Assembly (NCBI GenBank): GCA_013407085.1
Contig: JACCGJ010001801.1
Coordinates: 124,001-188,000, forward strand
DNA from: Atriophallophorus winterbourni
Lineage: Eukaryota; Platyhelminthes; Trematoda; Plagiorchiida; Microphallidae
Reading direction: 5' to 3'
Length of the DNA stretch: 64,000 nucleotides
Shown here: positions 23,861-37,500 of the stretch, piece after piece
Layout: every line of letters starts with the position of its first letter
Numbering within the stretch: position 1 is the stretch's first letter
The notes under the pieces: model-generated
What the model was told of the DNA's origin: nothing
Seen by the model: the letters and a program-made list of their open reading frames with translations, nothing else
Database searches by the model: none
Translations under genes and position numbers: made by a program

Positions 23861-26800
23861 TTTCAAGTCATGTGGTTCTGGATCATATTGTGAATATCTG
23901 ATGAGTTTTGAATGGCCTGAAGCCGAATGCTGGATGTAAGGATGATGGAAATGCATACAATTGAGGATTAGGATTACGACGTGTGTTCACACCTTGCGAC
24001 AGCACAATAATATGTAACCTGAATCACTTAAAAATTCAGAACGTCTGAGCATCGCCGTTTACTTCTCTTCTCACGCGATCTGTATTCAACTGCTTGTTGC
24101 CAACCCAAATATACCCACCACGTTGCACTCGGTTTCCAAAATTTGGATGAACGCTAGTCCACCCCACACGTAACGCCTATGTTCAGAGATTTTATATCTC
24201 TCATATCAACATCTCTGTTCCACACTTATATACACCGAAAACTCCGTATTTGTGAAACAAATAGACATCGCATACTCAAACCCACAGAAATATTATCGTC
24301 CTATTTTATACTCACTTGTATTGAGAAGAAATTTGATTTAACCATAAATAATTTCCAGTATGAAGAGCATGGGCTTCCCTTGAATCCATAAAATCACCTA
24401 AACGGAGCATTTTTCTTGCCAAACGTACAACATGGAATGCGGATAAAATAGTCAACGATCAAAAGCGAATCGGTCAAACATAAATAGAACGCAACGGTAT
24501 GCGTTCCTTGATTGCACTGCGTTGGAAGATAATTGCTTTTCGACCCATTTGCTTTTTCCGCAAATTCGGAAATTGCAATTCGGGATATTTTAGTTGAAGG
24601 ATTAATTCAATGATTACCATGCAAATAATGTCAACTAAATTTGAGTAAATAACTGGCTTCGAATTTACCTCAATCCGTTACAGAAAGTTGAAACAGTAAT
24701 TATTGTAAAAATGGTCCGAACTTAAGTTACCACTAAAACGAAAGGTTGTTCAGTGAGAGTTATGTGTTGATTTGATTCAATTATATTGAATCTGGTAAAA
24801 CGTTTTTTAAAAAGATCCAATTTGAAAAACTGTGAAGAGTTTGGCACAGTGAACACAGTTCGTTCACATAAACAAACAAAGCATATCGTATTCTAATGCG
24901 ATTTCAAGGTTGAGACTTCCATATCAATCTTCTTTGTGTGAATGAGTGCTTTGAATATAGCACTTTCTCGCTTGCAGTCTAGCAGCGTGAACACTATTCA
25001 GGACCTGTCGTGCTTTGTGTATCCTCCACTGATTATCCCTCCGTTGTGCTTGAAATATTGCTTTGACTTTCCATCACTAGTTTCGTATATACATATTGCT
25101 AGATCGTCTCAAAACGCAGAGCCGAATGCAGCAATGGAAATGTTTCAAATCGACACATAGATAACACACAAACAATCGCATCCGTAATTTTTTTCCAGCC
25201 ACATTTGTGTTGTGTCTAAACGATTGCACATAATTCCCTGCGATAATAACCGTCAGTACTGATCTCAAAGTTAAATGCTTTGTTCTCATTATTAATCCTA
25301 GGTTCTTAAATCCATGAAAACCATTTCTCAATAAGTTTAAATCAAGCCCCACAACCATACGCTCCATCTTGTTTTTTTGTTATAAAGGGTTTGCGACGGG
25401 AAGGCGTTTAAACGCGTATTTTATTAAAGCAGCCCATTTTTATCTAAAGCCGTTTGTTTTATGTAAGGAGTATGTGCAATTTAATTTATTACATTGGTGA
25501 GAAGACTGTCAATCACTTGGCAAATATTAAATTATTTCGAATAAACGTTAAAACGTATTTCAATGTATGACGTATATGTAACGATCTTAGTATCAAAATA
25601 TATTATCCAGAGAAATACGACCGAAAATCGCTGTCCAAAAACTATGGTGACTGCATGGAACTGACGAAAAATTATGAAGCTTGCTTACAGACGTCAAACC
25701 ACGCTTGTAGATACCACACGTTTTCCAATTTATCTCTGCCTAATACTATAAAATAAATAAAAATATTAGAAATTTGGATAAAACATGGTTTCTAGCATTG
25801 CGCATTGCTACTTGTGGGGTCTATGTAATTCTGATGTCCGAATACTGACTAACCACGCAAAATTGAAACACGAGGGCACAATGACAACGCGAAGATGGTA
25901 TTCATCTTTTGATCGGACGATGCAGGCTCAAATCATGCTTCAAACCCAGATTACCACACTACCCAGATTTAACATGTAGCAACGCCGGGATTGCAATATG
26001 TCGGCGAGTGAAATCTTTTTGCAGGTACCGAGTTGTGCCCCGAACAACGCAACACTGGACTTGAGGACCTCAACGGAGCGATAACGATTATAAACTGCCA
26101 AAAATTGGTCATTATATGATTCCTTATATCAACGTGTTGCATAAGACAAAATGACCAAATTAACGTTACATATTTCATTTACTATGAAGACTCGTTTCGG
26201 TGTAGGAAAAGAAACAATGAAAATATAATTTCCATTTTAAGATTTTGTCAAAGTCCCAAACGCCTGATGAATTGTCGTCAGAGCATTCGAATAATACACT
26301 TCTAACATATCCAAATTATGTGCTTGCAAACATGTGTGCCATTGCTTTGGGTTATTAACTGAGAATCACTTTCAATAATCAACCAAGAACATAAAAAAGG
26401 TTTACACGTAGGTTTGATATGATAAAGAAAAGCATATTCGTCGATCCTATTGTACATTAACTTTTCAGCTGAGAGAGTAAACGATTAGGTCAGTTGTTGT
26501 GTATGTTACGTTTTCAGTATGCATCCTCAGAAGCTTTTGCGATGAAGCTTTTCGGTATCATGAGTGTCCATATTATTCGAATTTATCTGAATAGTATGCA
26601 GATATGTTGTGTCTTTTGTGGTTGTAAACTAGAGAAGGTTTCATCATTCCTCACCTTCCGTGATTGAACTAATGAAGAATGTCGAAATGGTTTGGAAGTA
26701 AATATTACAATTGAAACAGGCTGAGTAATAAAAAACGTATAAATAAGTCATATTTACTCTGGCCATGTTGGTCATGTGAACTGTAGCTGTGCGAATATTT

Positions 26801-27523
26801 ACGCTGTTCGTCCAAGCAAATTAAACCCATAATGGTCATTAGATGATTACATGTCTGGAGTTGAGAACGGATTCACGCATTTGATGGCTGTTCTGAACCC
26901 ACTAATCACTGTCTCCTCGAGTAGTTTAAAAATAACTTCACGATCATTCTGCATATTGATCAGAGCTTTCTCATCTTGATTTTATAAACAGTTCAAGCAC
27001 ATCAATTGTGATGTAATCAATCTATTTTCGGTGTGATATCTTATAATGCAACGAAATTCATAGTTGAGTGAATTTTAAACTTTATGAACCCCGTTGGATA
27101 AAGATGGTACGAGCAAGATGTACAATCATAGGGAATGAAAGAAATGGATAAAAATATGGATTTGTTGTTGAAGCTCATTTCTAACGGTCTTGGTAGATGT
27201 GGTTGAACGGGTTTGTCGTGTTACTCTATATGAAAATGGGACCAAGAAATGGTAAAATTTTATCAAGCTATTTACACTGTGATTTGTGTGAATAATAGAA
27301 GCACAGGCAAATTTAGATTTTTAAAAAGCCACGAAGTTAACCTCATCCATATGTACGTGGTCCAAATAATTGAACAGTTTGATCATGGACACTTATCCCA
27401 CCGGGATAAAGTTCACTCAAAACTGAAATTCAGAAACCTCAAACAAAAATTCGATTTAGATCTATCAAAGTGAATTCTCTGATTGAACAGAAAACACCCA
27501 TTTCAAAAAACGTTCACCATACA
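23861..27523. other. Intergenic, nothing recognised
   Basis: AT-rich downstream flank of the neurexin gene on its 3' side. Only short chance ORFs are present. Confidence 0.4.
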
Positions 27524-27529
27524 TTTATT
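27524..27529 (-). terminator. Candidate poly-A signal of the neurexin gene
   Basis: AATAAA on the minus strand, about 240 nt after the neurexin stop codon (27768-27770). The hexamer is common in AT-rich DNA, so this is only a candidate. Confidence 0.35.
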
Positions 27530-27767
27530 GTAACTGAATCCGAATTTGAACATCCAGTAATCTACCAACTAGCAATACCTCACATTGTCGGTCCTTTAGA
27601 TTAAACTCCATTATCGTAATATACAGGAGAAAATATACAATTCTAGTATTTATCAATCAGGTACATTCTGGTTAAAGAATATAAAAAGACAAATTATAGC
27701 ATCTTTCAGTCTCCAAAATTATATACATGGTTGTGTGTGCTTAAATGCTGCTACGTAAAATCACAAT

Positions 27768-28509
27768 TTATAAAAACCATTCATGTGGCGATGCATTTGA
27801 GGTTTTGGTGTTTTTAGTCCGTTGGAGAGCTGACTCAATTTGTTTCGCCGGGGAGTCGATTCGGATCAATTGTGACCTGCGTTTCTGAGGTCCAGCTATA
27901 GATACCGAGGGTGAATTTCTTATTTCTTGCATGGAAATCAATATATCACACGTGGAATTTTGATCGATTGATTTTCCTGACTCTGTCATCAAATGTTCTT
28001 GTCCGAGTTCGGAGCTCTTATTAAGATTGATCATTTTGTTACCTTCACACTTGATTTTTTGGGGCATGCATCGTTGTACTTCACATGGATGAGCATCGTC
28101 TCCATTGTAAGTGAGGCCTTGACCTGCATCGTATGAACCTTCATCGCGTCGCATTAATCGATAAATTACGCAAGTCAACACAATTATTAAACAAACTCCT
28201 GCAGTAGAAACAGATACAATCAATCCAATGTTAAATCCAAGTGTTTTGCCTGGCATGAAATTCGTGTCTAGGCCAGCTTTAAAATCAAGTTTTTTATTCA
28301 ATGATTCTGTACCAGTTCCGGTAAAACTTGTTAGTGAAGGTTTGTTAATATTTCGTGGACCCATCGTCAAAATAGTGTTGTTTTTGTAAGCTGTAAATTT
28401 TTCATGCGAATCCGTGCCAACTTGTCTAGATGCCGTCTGCATAGGGGTATAATCTGTCGGGCGGGATTGTCTGGATTTACTTTGATCAGCGTTCCAATTC
28501 CATTCATTA
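27768..28509 (-). CDS. NRXN: Neurexin last exon: stalk, transmembrane helix, cytoplasmic tail
   Basis: Acceptor CTTTCTCCAG ends at 28510. One nt completes a Gly codon, then 246 codons and TAA. A Ser/Thr-rich stalk of about 90 residues leads to the helix GFNIGLIVSVSTAGVCLIIV and LTCVIY. Then RLMRRDEGSYDAG follows, the juxtamembrane motif conserved in neurexins. The tail is about 128 residues, more than twice the vertebrate length, and ends H-E-W-F-L. The family usually ends E-Y-Y-V, so E-W-F-L keeps acidic-aromatic-aromatic-aliphatic order and may be a class II PDZ ligand. Confidence 0.95.
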
Positions 28510-31500
28510 CTGGAGAAAGACGATATGTCGTTATAACGGATGAAACGGTTTCAATAAAACATATGAGGATTTATTACTCGATAAGGAACTGTTTCATTGA
28601 CGCCAAATAAAATCCATGTATTCAAAAGCCAAACGGAACCATAAACTAGTTCACGACCTTAATTATTGATCATGAATAGTATTTTAAAACCGACCAAAAG
28701 AAGGCGCCCTTTTTCTTGCATAATGTGAAAATATTAGTAATTCGATCAAATTGCAACCATATTAAACGCAAATGATTAAACGAGTTGCAGCCAATCCCTC
28801 TCTTGCCTTGTAATGATTGTTTGTATCAACAGTTTGAAGCAAAAAGAGATAATGTAAATGAAAATACTCTAAAGTATGGAGACACCCGATGGTAAACCAT
28901 GGTTCAAACATTGAGAATAACCTCTCGCTAGTGGCGAAGTTTGATAAGCGGATTGGTAGAGCAAATGCCATTTTGTTTCGATTGAACACTTGTCCCCTCA
29001 GGGAACTTTACTGTGTAAACAAAGATGATGATATATCTCGATTGCTCTAATTACGGCAGTGAAAACTGGACCACCCAGACCACACACGAACGAAGATGAA
29101 TGGTTTCCGTTTACGGAGAATCCGCTGTATCCTAAACATATCGTAAATGGAAAAATTAATGAATGCTGAAGTGCTTTATGAAGCTCGTCTACAGAGCATA
29201 TTCACTGTGATACGGCAGCTCCGCTTACGTTGATCAAGTGGACAGAATGGCACATTTTGGTTCCAATATATCTACTGTATAGTGAGTTGAAATCAGACAG
29301 TCAAACTTTGGGTAGACTGCATTTGATGTACAGATATTCTTAAGAAAGAGATATGAAAGTCGTTGGCATTGGTCTCACAAGTTTAAAAGAACTTGCTCTT
29401 GATCACTCTCTTTGGTGTCACTGTGTAAAACGTCGCCTGCAAGCCGGGAAAGAGCAGATAATACTCCTACCTGTTAACCACAGTGAATGCCGTCACTGCA
29501 CAAGTAACATTCTTCGTAGAAGCGTTAACTGTCGCTGTGAGCGCAGTGGAAATGATTGTTCCTGCTGAATCGGACTGTTAAGTAATTCGAAAAGCTGTGG
29601 AATATGCAAACCCCCCCTTATGATGTACATCCATGGTCGACATCGACCGCAGGAGGCCAACATCATAATTTGCATTTATGAAAAATTTGTTAACCGACTC
29701 AAGTTCACTCTTTAAAAAGCTAATTTCACTAACATCGGAGACAGCTAAACAATTAAACATAACTTCTCAATGACCCTATTTGACGCAATTGCTTGAATCA
29801 CATTCATTTAGACAGTGCTAAAAAATGAACATAATTCTGATATTCCAGGGAAATTAAACCATTTGAAAATAAAATGGATTAGTTTCGTAACGAATGTTGA
29901 CATGTCCATGTTAAACCGCTCAAAATAATAAAAGTAATCATATTGCACAACAGCGAAAAACATTTTGTGAAAAAAGATAGATTGCACTCAAAATTTTACT
30001 AAGCAATAATTTGAAGTTTTGTACAGGATATACTAAGTTCACCTTTCGAGTGGGAAAACGTTTTTTGTTTGAAATCAAATCTCCGGCACAATTCGCGACA
30101 ACTTAATGAATATTATTTGGCGTTCGACAACCAGACAAACTACAAGTTAAAAATCAAACTCCACGCAAGCGGAAGATAAATTTCTCACCGATTGTGAAAA
30201 GGATAACAAAAGCGTTAATTTTATGGTAATTCTATACTTATTTTTAAGTAAGTTAATTGAATTCGTATTTCGCGAGGCATCATGCACGCAAGTTGAAAGT
30301 AATGGTCTTGGTGTGAACCCAAAATCGATGCACGAATGAGTTAAACAAACAAATTGAAGAATCAGTTATGAAAACTGAATTGGAAAATAATATTCACACA
30401 CAGTGTATTTCTAGATACTATCAAAAATTGATGGTACGAATTAGAACAAACCACCAGCCACCCGTTGGGCCTTTACTTTTAATTAGTAACAACTCTCGTT
30501 ATGGTAATATTGGGTGTATGAAGATCCACAACATTGTTTTCGTGTTGAGCCGTGCAATCGAACTCCCATCGTTTTCACTACATTCAGATCATGAGTAATG
30601 TACAATCCTGTTAACAATCTCCCATTGTTTTCGCTCGGTATACGACCTAATCGTGTGATTCTTTTCCAACCATGATAACGAATTAAAAGGCTTTGGCAAT
30701 CTTGACCTATATGCTACGTGTTGACAGCCTCCATGGTTTTGGCATCAAATCTGCCCTTGTATACATTAATTTTTGTTGTCCTATAAATACAATGCCTGAA
30801 AAAATCTCAACACGCTGGACTCTTGAAATAACTGACAAGGAGAAGGACTTGAGTGTGTGGGTGAGCAGCACGTTGAAACCGTCACACAACGTTAAGGCTG
30901 TCTACGAAAAGACGTCAAAAGTACTGCTTCTGCTGAAACGCGTGTTTGGGAGTTTCGCGAAGCCGACTGTTCATCGAATAATTAATACCTACTTGAGGCC
31001 CACCATGGAGTATGCGGTTCAGGCTTGGTCACCCTGGTTAAAGAAAGACATCAATCTCTTTCAGCGAATCTATCATCGGACCACGAAGCTCGTGTGCGGC
31101 TTAAAGCACAAACAATACGAAGATCGTATTGCAAACCTCAACCTCTTCGACTCTCCTTACCGACGTCTTAGAGGTGATCTGATCCTAATGTTTAACATAT
31201 TGCATACCCCCAGCCATCCCCTTAATACACTATTCACACGACAACCACCAAGAACCAGCCGGAGTCATGAGTACACAGTACTAATTCCCGACTCGCGACT
31301 GAACTGCCGAAGATAGTTTTATTCTGTATGTGTATGTTTCACTTGGAACTCCCTACCCTCGAATGTTGCACATGCACCTAACTTAGATATATTCAAATCC
31401 AGCTTAGATAAATTCCTGTCGACCCATCCGAACATTGAGACTATATATTCCACAACCTAATAACTTTGAACTCACACGTCAAATCATCTCGACCCCATGG

Positions 31501-34500
31501 ACATATATGTGCCATTCCACTGAGTGAAAACAGTTTCTATCATTTGGATTTTTACCTGATTCCCGAACTTTTCAGTAAGCAAACAAATCCCGTTTTTACT
31601 GAGATATGTTATTTGTAAATTTCCATAATTTTCTGTGGTTTTTGTAAAGCTATATGCTTTTTAGACCATTAAAATTGAATTGAATTGAATTGAATTGGAC
31701 TTCTGGTTAAGCGTCCCATTACGACTTTTTGCCGATTTCACACCGTTGGGTTAAGAAGAACGCACGGATTGATAAATCGCAACCACTGCACAAACCTCGT
31801 CTCTTCACCAAAACAACTAATTATTAGGCTTAACAAGGTAAGACAAACTTCGTTTCATTCACCTGATGATGGCAAACTGCCAGGAAGCGGTTGCGGTGTG
31901 GGGGGTTGGGAATTCGAGCTTGACTAAGAATCACCTTGTGATTCTGTATTTGAACATCGTGGTTCGTTGTAGGAACCCTATATAACGGTGGCATTGTAGT
32001 ATACTTTTGTTTACCACTGTATAAATGTTGCAAGGTTCGCTGAACATAATTTGACTGTCTGCAACTTATGACGACAAACATTTAAAAACCGGTTTTGGTG
32101 TGCAAGTAAGGGGAATGTAAGCGCCATAATATATGTTCGTTTTATTTAATTTTTCTCGTTACTCACCACACAGTTCATTCGTCGTTGAATTGAGATTTTC
32201 AATTAGGATTTATTGGAAATTATCAGTTGCGGTACTCGTTTGACTTTGCAAATTTTTCATTATTCCCTCTTGATTGTATGAAAGTTTTTGTTTGTTTGTT
32301 CACGTTTGCATCAATATTAATTAAATAATTACGGTCGCAAGCAATAAATGAGTTCATGCATATTAAGCGTACAATTGTACAATTTGAGCGTGAGTGAAAA
32401 TGGGGTGTATGAACTGGTAAAGTTAGAGTTTAATTATAATTTCTATTTCTCTATTTTACGGATAACAAACAGAATAACGAAACAATTGACTCAACTCTGT
32501 ACGTAATAAGTGTGTCAAACATGAATTACCATATCAGGCATGTAAACGGAATTAAAGCCTGCGAATAATTGTTTTTATAAAAGATAGATAATTTGAACCA
32601 AAATATTCATTTGCAAGCATTTGCATCACACACCCCACGACCGGTTTCGTGCTGTTTGCACTCATCAGGTAGGGACAGTAAGATCAGGATCCGCAGGCGC
32701 TTGAAACAGTGGAGGAATGGTTAACAAGTAGCGCTTGTATGCCACTGTTGGATAAGGCTGGTACGACCAACCTGTTAAATTTCATGTGTCCAAACACATG
32801 TTTAATGGGGTAAAACACATAACCCATAACCCATAGCTAATTTGATTTTATCAACTTAATTTGGATACGTACACGATTGTGCAAAATGTGCATTAGGACA
32901 TACATTGTTGAAAGAGACTCTATAACTCAATTATTACTAAGTTCGCACATTCCTGTTTCTCACGGTTATATCCTTAACTTAGAGCGTATGTAAATATTGG
33001 AACAACTTGATTATAACTTAAAACAATTTATGAGAAACTTTTGTCGTGAAATTGAGAAAAAACAAATTGTCGAGACATTTACCATAATAATCTCTTCAAT
33101 TCTACCACATTCCACAATAACACTGCATACACAGTTTGGATTAGAGCACTAACTCGAGTAGTTTCAGCTTTTTAAAAGTTCCGTAATTATTTAATTTCAG
33201 AATCCTTCCTGGCAGATTTCGGAACTCACTTCATTTGTTGTTGCAAGGATTGTTTGATGTGAATGACTGGCTTAACCAGCATTTGTTCGTCACTCGGTCT
33301 GCAAGTTTTCAGTTGTTCTAGAGACTGTGGATCGGGGCAACGCATCCTCGGTACAATCAATGGTTGGGTAGGTAAATCGGCCACCTCCCTAAGGTTGTCA
33401 CCAGCCTTTGGGTAGATAAAAATAAAAATGACTTTTGAATTACACTTTCAAAATAATGATTATTTTTAACTTATTGTTCATTGTGAGACGAGCATTGCTG
33501 AAAATCAGAACATTTTTAAACTGATTATGGTTTCGATTAAGCAATTCACATTTAAATATATGTCTTTGTTACATATTGACGAATTCTGTTAATAATTGCA
33601 GTATATAATACGGAAGTTCATGCATTTTGTTACGTTAATAAATTCGATACCGTGTCACATTATCGTAAATTTTAAAAAGTTTATTTGCGCTAACACATTT
33701 GCGCAAGCGGTAAGACCTTTAGAATTTAATGCAATCACTGAATAGAAACATTTTCTAACTAACTAAAAGATAGAAATGATAAATGTTTACTAATTTCCGA
33801 CAGCACCGTCTAGTGTGGCTTGGTCACGTGTACAGAATGAAAAATGGTCGTATTCCGAAATACATACTCTATGGTGAGTTGCAATTAGGAAGTCGACCAT
33901 TGGGCAGACCCCACTTGCGGTACGAACACGTTTGCACAAAGATATGAAAACTCTTGGCACTGACGCGACGAGTTGGGAAAAACTTGCTTTTGGCCGTTCA
34001 CATTGGAGGCATTGTGCATAGCGTCGTCTGCAAGCTGGAGAGGTGCAGACAGCTATTAGCTGCTGAACGTAGATCACGCCGCCGGCGTGCAACTCACGCC
34101 ATACAACCGAGTTATGACCATCGTTGCAAGCGCTGCGGGAGAGATTGTTCCTCCCGACTGCTTAGTCATTCACAAAGCTGTAGAACATGAAAATTCATTC
34201 GATTGTGATGTACATCCATGGTCTACATCGAACGAAGGAGGCTACCAACAACAACAACAAATTTCCAAATGTTTCAAGAATCGCAGAGATTAAGTTTGCG
34301 GTCTGAAGCTGACGATGGTAAACAACTGGTTTCCTGTTGTGGAGTCTAAGTAAGGTTTCTGTAAGCACGTCACTATCCTTAGCATTTCAAGGTATCCTTA
34401 ACACTCGACCCGAAATCACTCCATGAAACTGTATTTAAACATCGTGGTTCTTTCGAAGAATTATATTTACCAGATGCATTTAGGTAAAAATGTGTTCTTT

Positions 34501-37500
34501 ATACCACGATTTCCAAGATACAGAATCGTGATCTTGCCAGCTCCGAAAACCGGTTGTGATTTCTAAGTGGTGGTGTTGCGCCATCATCACTAGACTGAAG
34601 GTTATCTTGTCAAATTATAGACAATTTTATGAATTAAACTCTTTCATATTGACCATATGATTCCACTTAACCCTTGCATATAAAATTCGTCAATATTCGG
34701 CAAAACAAACTAGGAAGCGATGCTGAAATTTCAAAGAGTCTAGTCACTCTCGATTAAAAGTATCGCAAGTAAATTCCACAAACGAATTCAATTCAGACTT
34801 GTTGCAAAATAATTAATACCGTTCCGCATTGAACGTTTCTCATAACGATACACTACGAACAATGAAACGAAAAATGACATCAAACTAATGAAAGTATTGC
34901 ATAATAGACCAGTAATAATTGAAATTAAAATCCTCAAATTTAAAAAGTAAAATATAAATGACACTGTGGAATAGGGTTCTACGACGAACTACGGTGTTCT
35001 TCGTCGAGACTAACAAACTATCTTGCTTGGATTGGAGTAACTCTATACTTTGTCCATTCTGTGAATGTGTGATGATGTTACGATGCTTCACAATGTAGAA
35101 AAGCCTAATAATAAAAATATACAAACCTGTTGGTCTTGCATATCGTTTACTGTTCGATGTCTGTTCGTTTCAGATCTAAAACAGAGCAGAATATTGTAGA
35201 GTGATGGTTTTACATAAAACATGTTAAAATTCGCTTGGGAAATAAACTTAAGCATTGTTAAACTACAATCGAATGAACATTACGAAAACGTTTCTAAACG
35301 GGCATAGGAAAGTTAGTCTAGCAATATTCCGCTTCAAATTCCATCGAACCAATTTATTAGTTCATTCTGATGTGTTAATAACATTTAATTATCATTCAAT
35401 AGCATTTATTGATAACTATAAATTAAAAAAGACACTGGGTTTTAAGTACATAATTTCCTGCGTATTTTCCAGCCGCGATTTACTGTGCATGCATGTGGAA
35501 TACAATTCGCAGTGCGGTATGCGTTACCAGCTATTATTATTTTTTGAGTTTCCTATTAGGTTTGCAATTATTGCAAAGGTTCAAATGTTTGATTAAACGA
35601 AGATTTGCTTACCAATTTTAAACCGAATCAACGACTGACTTAAATGTAATTATTTCGTGAAAAGCAACCATTATCTTGTTTGATGTTTCGTATTTAAAGC
35701 ATAACCACGGGGGATGCAAGGACATAAATTCAACAGCGGCTCAGATCGCGTTGCTTCGATCGGAATAAATTAGCAGACAATGAAGAGCTGAAAACGTCAC
35801 CCTACTTAGAGTAAACACAAGACAGTTCGATAAACTTGGTTGACAGTAAATTGTCTCACCGAATTTTAAGGTGCATGTGTGGTCTGCGGCCAACTGTTTA
35901 ACCCATATATTCAATACACACCGTCAACGGGAGCATCTCATTCTAGTTGTTGCAACCATATATATTTTAAGAATCAAAAAACAAGAATTCCGTTCTATAA
36001 ACCAAGCATATTTTGGGTAACACATGACATTTTGCACAGATCGATATCTGTAAGCCAGAAGCACTCAACTCATTTGCCATGGGAATTGAACGAGATAGCA
36101 GGTGTGATTTTAGGATTTACCTCCCACACTCGATTGATATAGTAAATATTTGTTGTCAATAATGATACTTGTGAATACATATCTAGTCCACATTGAACTT
36201 TTAAACAGTTTTTGAAGGCAGACGAGTTGAAATTTGTGCATGAAATTCAAATTGCTTTTACCTACTTCAAACAAATGGACGTACAGATTTTACAGGCCAC
36301 TTGCATCAAAAGACTGTTGCTGTCGGAATCAAGTACTGCAGCATTATTAAGGTGGAATAATTCCATTAATTTAATAATTAATTACTATAAGTATTATTTG
36401 TTATTGCTAATTATTATTAAACTTATGTAACTGAGTTACCTTGCAACGATGACTAAGTTTGGTCATCTATTATACAAAGACGGGAACTCGTATGATATTT
36501 ATCGCTGTCTAATATTAATAATCTTATAGTCCAGATATTTGCTAGAATGTCTTATAGGTTAAATTGGCTACACGTTGAAGCGTAAAATTGAGAAACATAC
36601 GTCTCAATATCTCTACGCCAATAATCATCACCAATTTGATGTTCCCCAAGCTAGTAGGTTAAAATGAATAATCGAAATTTGAGCTCATTAACTAGATGGC
36701 AAGCTCTACCATTCACGAATACCTAAACCATAGGAACCTAATCGGATCGAAATGTCTCGAGGTGATTAATAAATGAAAAACATAAATCGATTTATTCATG
36801 AATGTTCTGAGTTGCTTTCGGGAGAGTGTTCCTAATTCGCACATAAAGATTTAGGAATTATTCCTAGTATTGTATTGTGGTGCTCACATCCATATCCCTT
36901 ACACACCATTATCGGTTTCTGGCTGTTTGCCGTCATCAGGTGGAGACAGTAAGATTAGGTTCAGTGAGTCTCGAACCAGTGGAAAAGCGGTAAACAAAGT
37001 TAAACTTGTATGCCACTGTTATATAGGGTTCTTACAAAGAACCACGATATTCGAATACAGAATCACAAAGTGATTCCCAGTATTGTTTTACAATTGTATT
37101 CTCTTTTTAATACCTCACGGAGTATTGTAAAATTGACGAAAATTAAATGATCGAGTAATTCCACTCACCCATATAAGTGCTCACTAAGATGATCAACGTT
37201 GAAATGCGGGTTGGGAATAATTTGGGCATTTACATGGGATGTGATGAAAATTCCTGGAATCAGCAGCCCTTTGAGAACACTAAGTAGGTCAATGCCATTG
37301 AAAAATAGGCCTGGGAATGTACAGAAGTTAAATGCCATGGTCAAACAAAGCGGACGTAAATGCGTTTTAATAATATCATATGATCTTAAAATTTTAACAG
37401 TATATTTTTATCAGTTTTATGTTGAGTGCAAACATCTGAGCGAAATCAATATTATTGTAATGGTAACAAATTGATTACCCGCATTTAAATAACGAATTGA

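Noticed and set aside
34298..34600. Further hammerhead candidates near 34.3 and 34.5 kb
   Set aside because: CTGACGA and a GAAAACCGGTT-like piece are present but too far apart or mutated to form one ribozyme.
35255..35596. 113-codon plus-strand ORF in a neurexin intron
   Set aside because: AT-rich composition and no recognisable domain.
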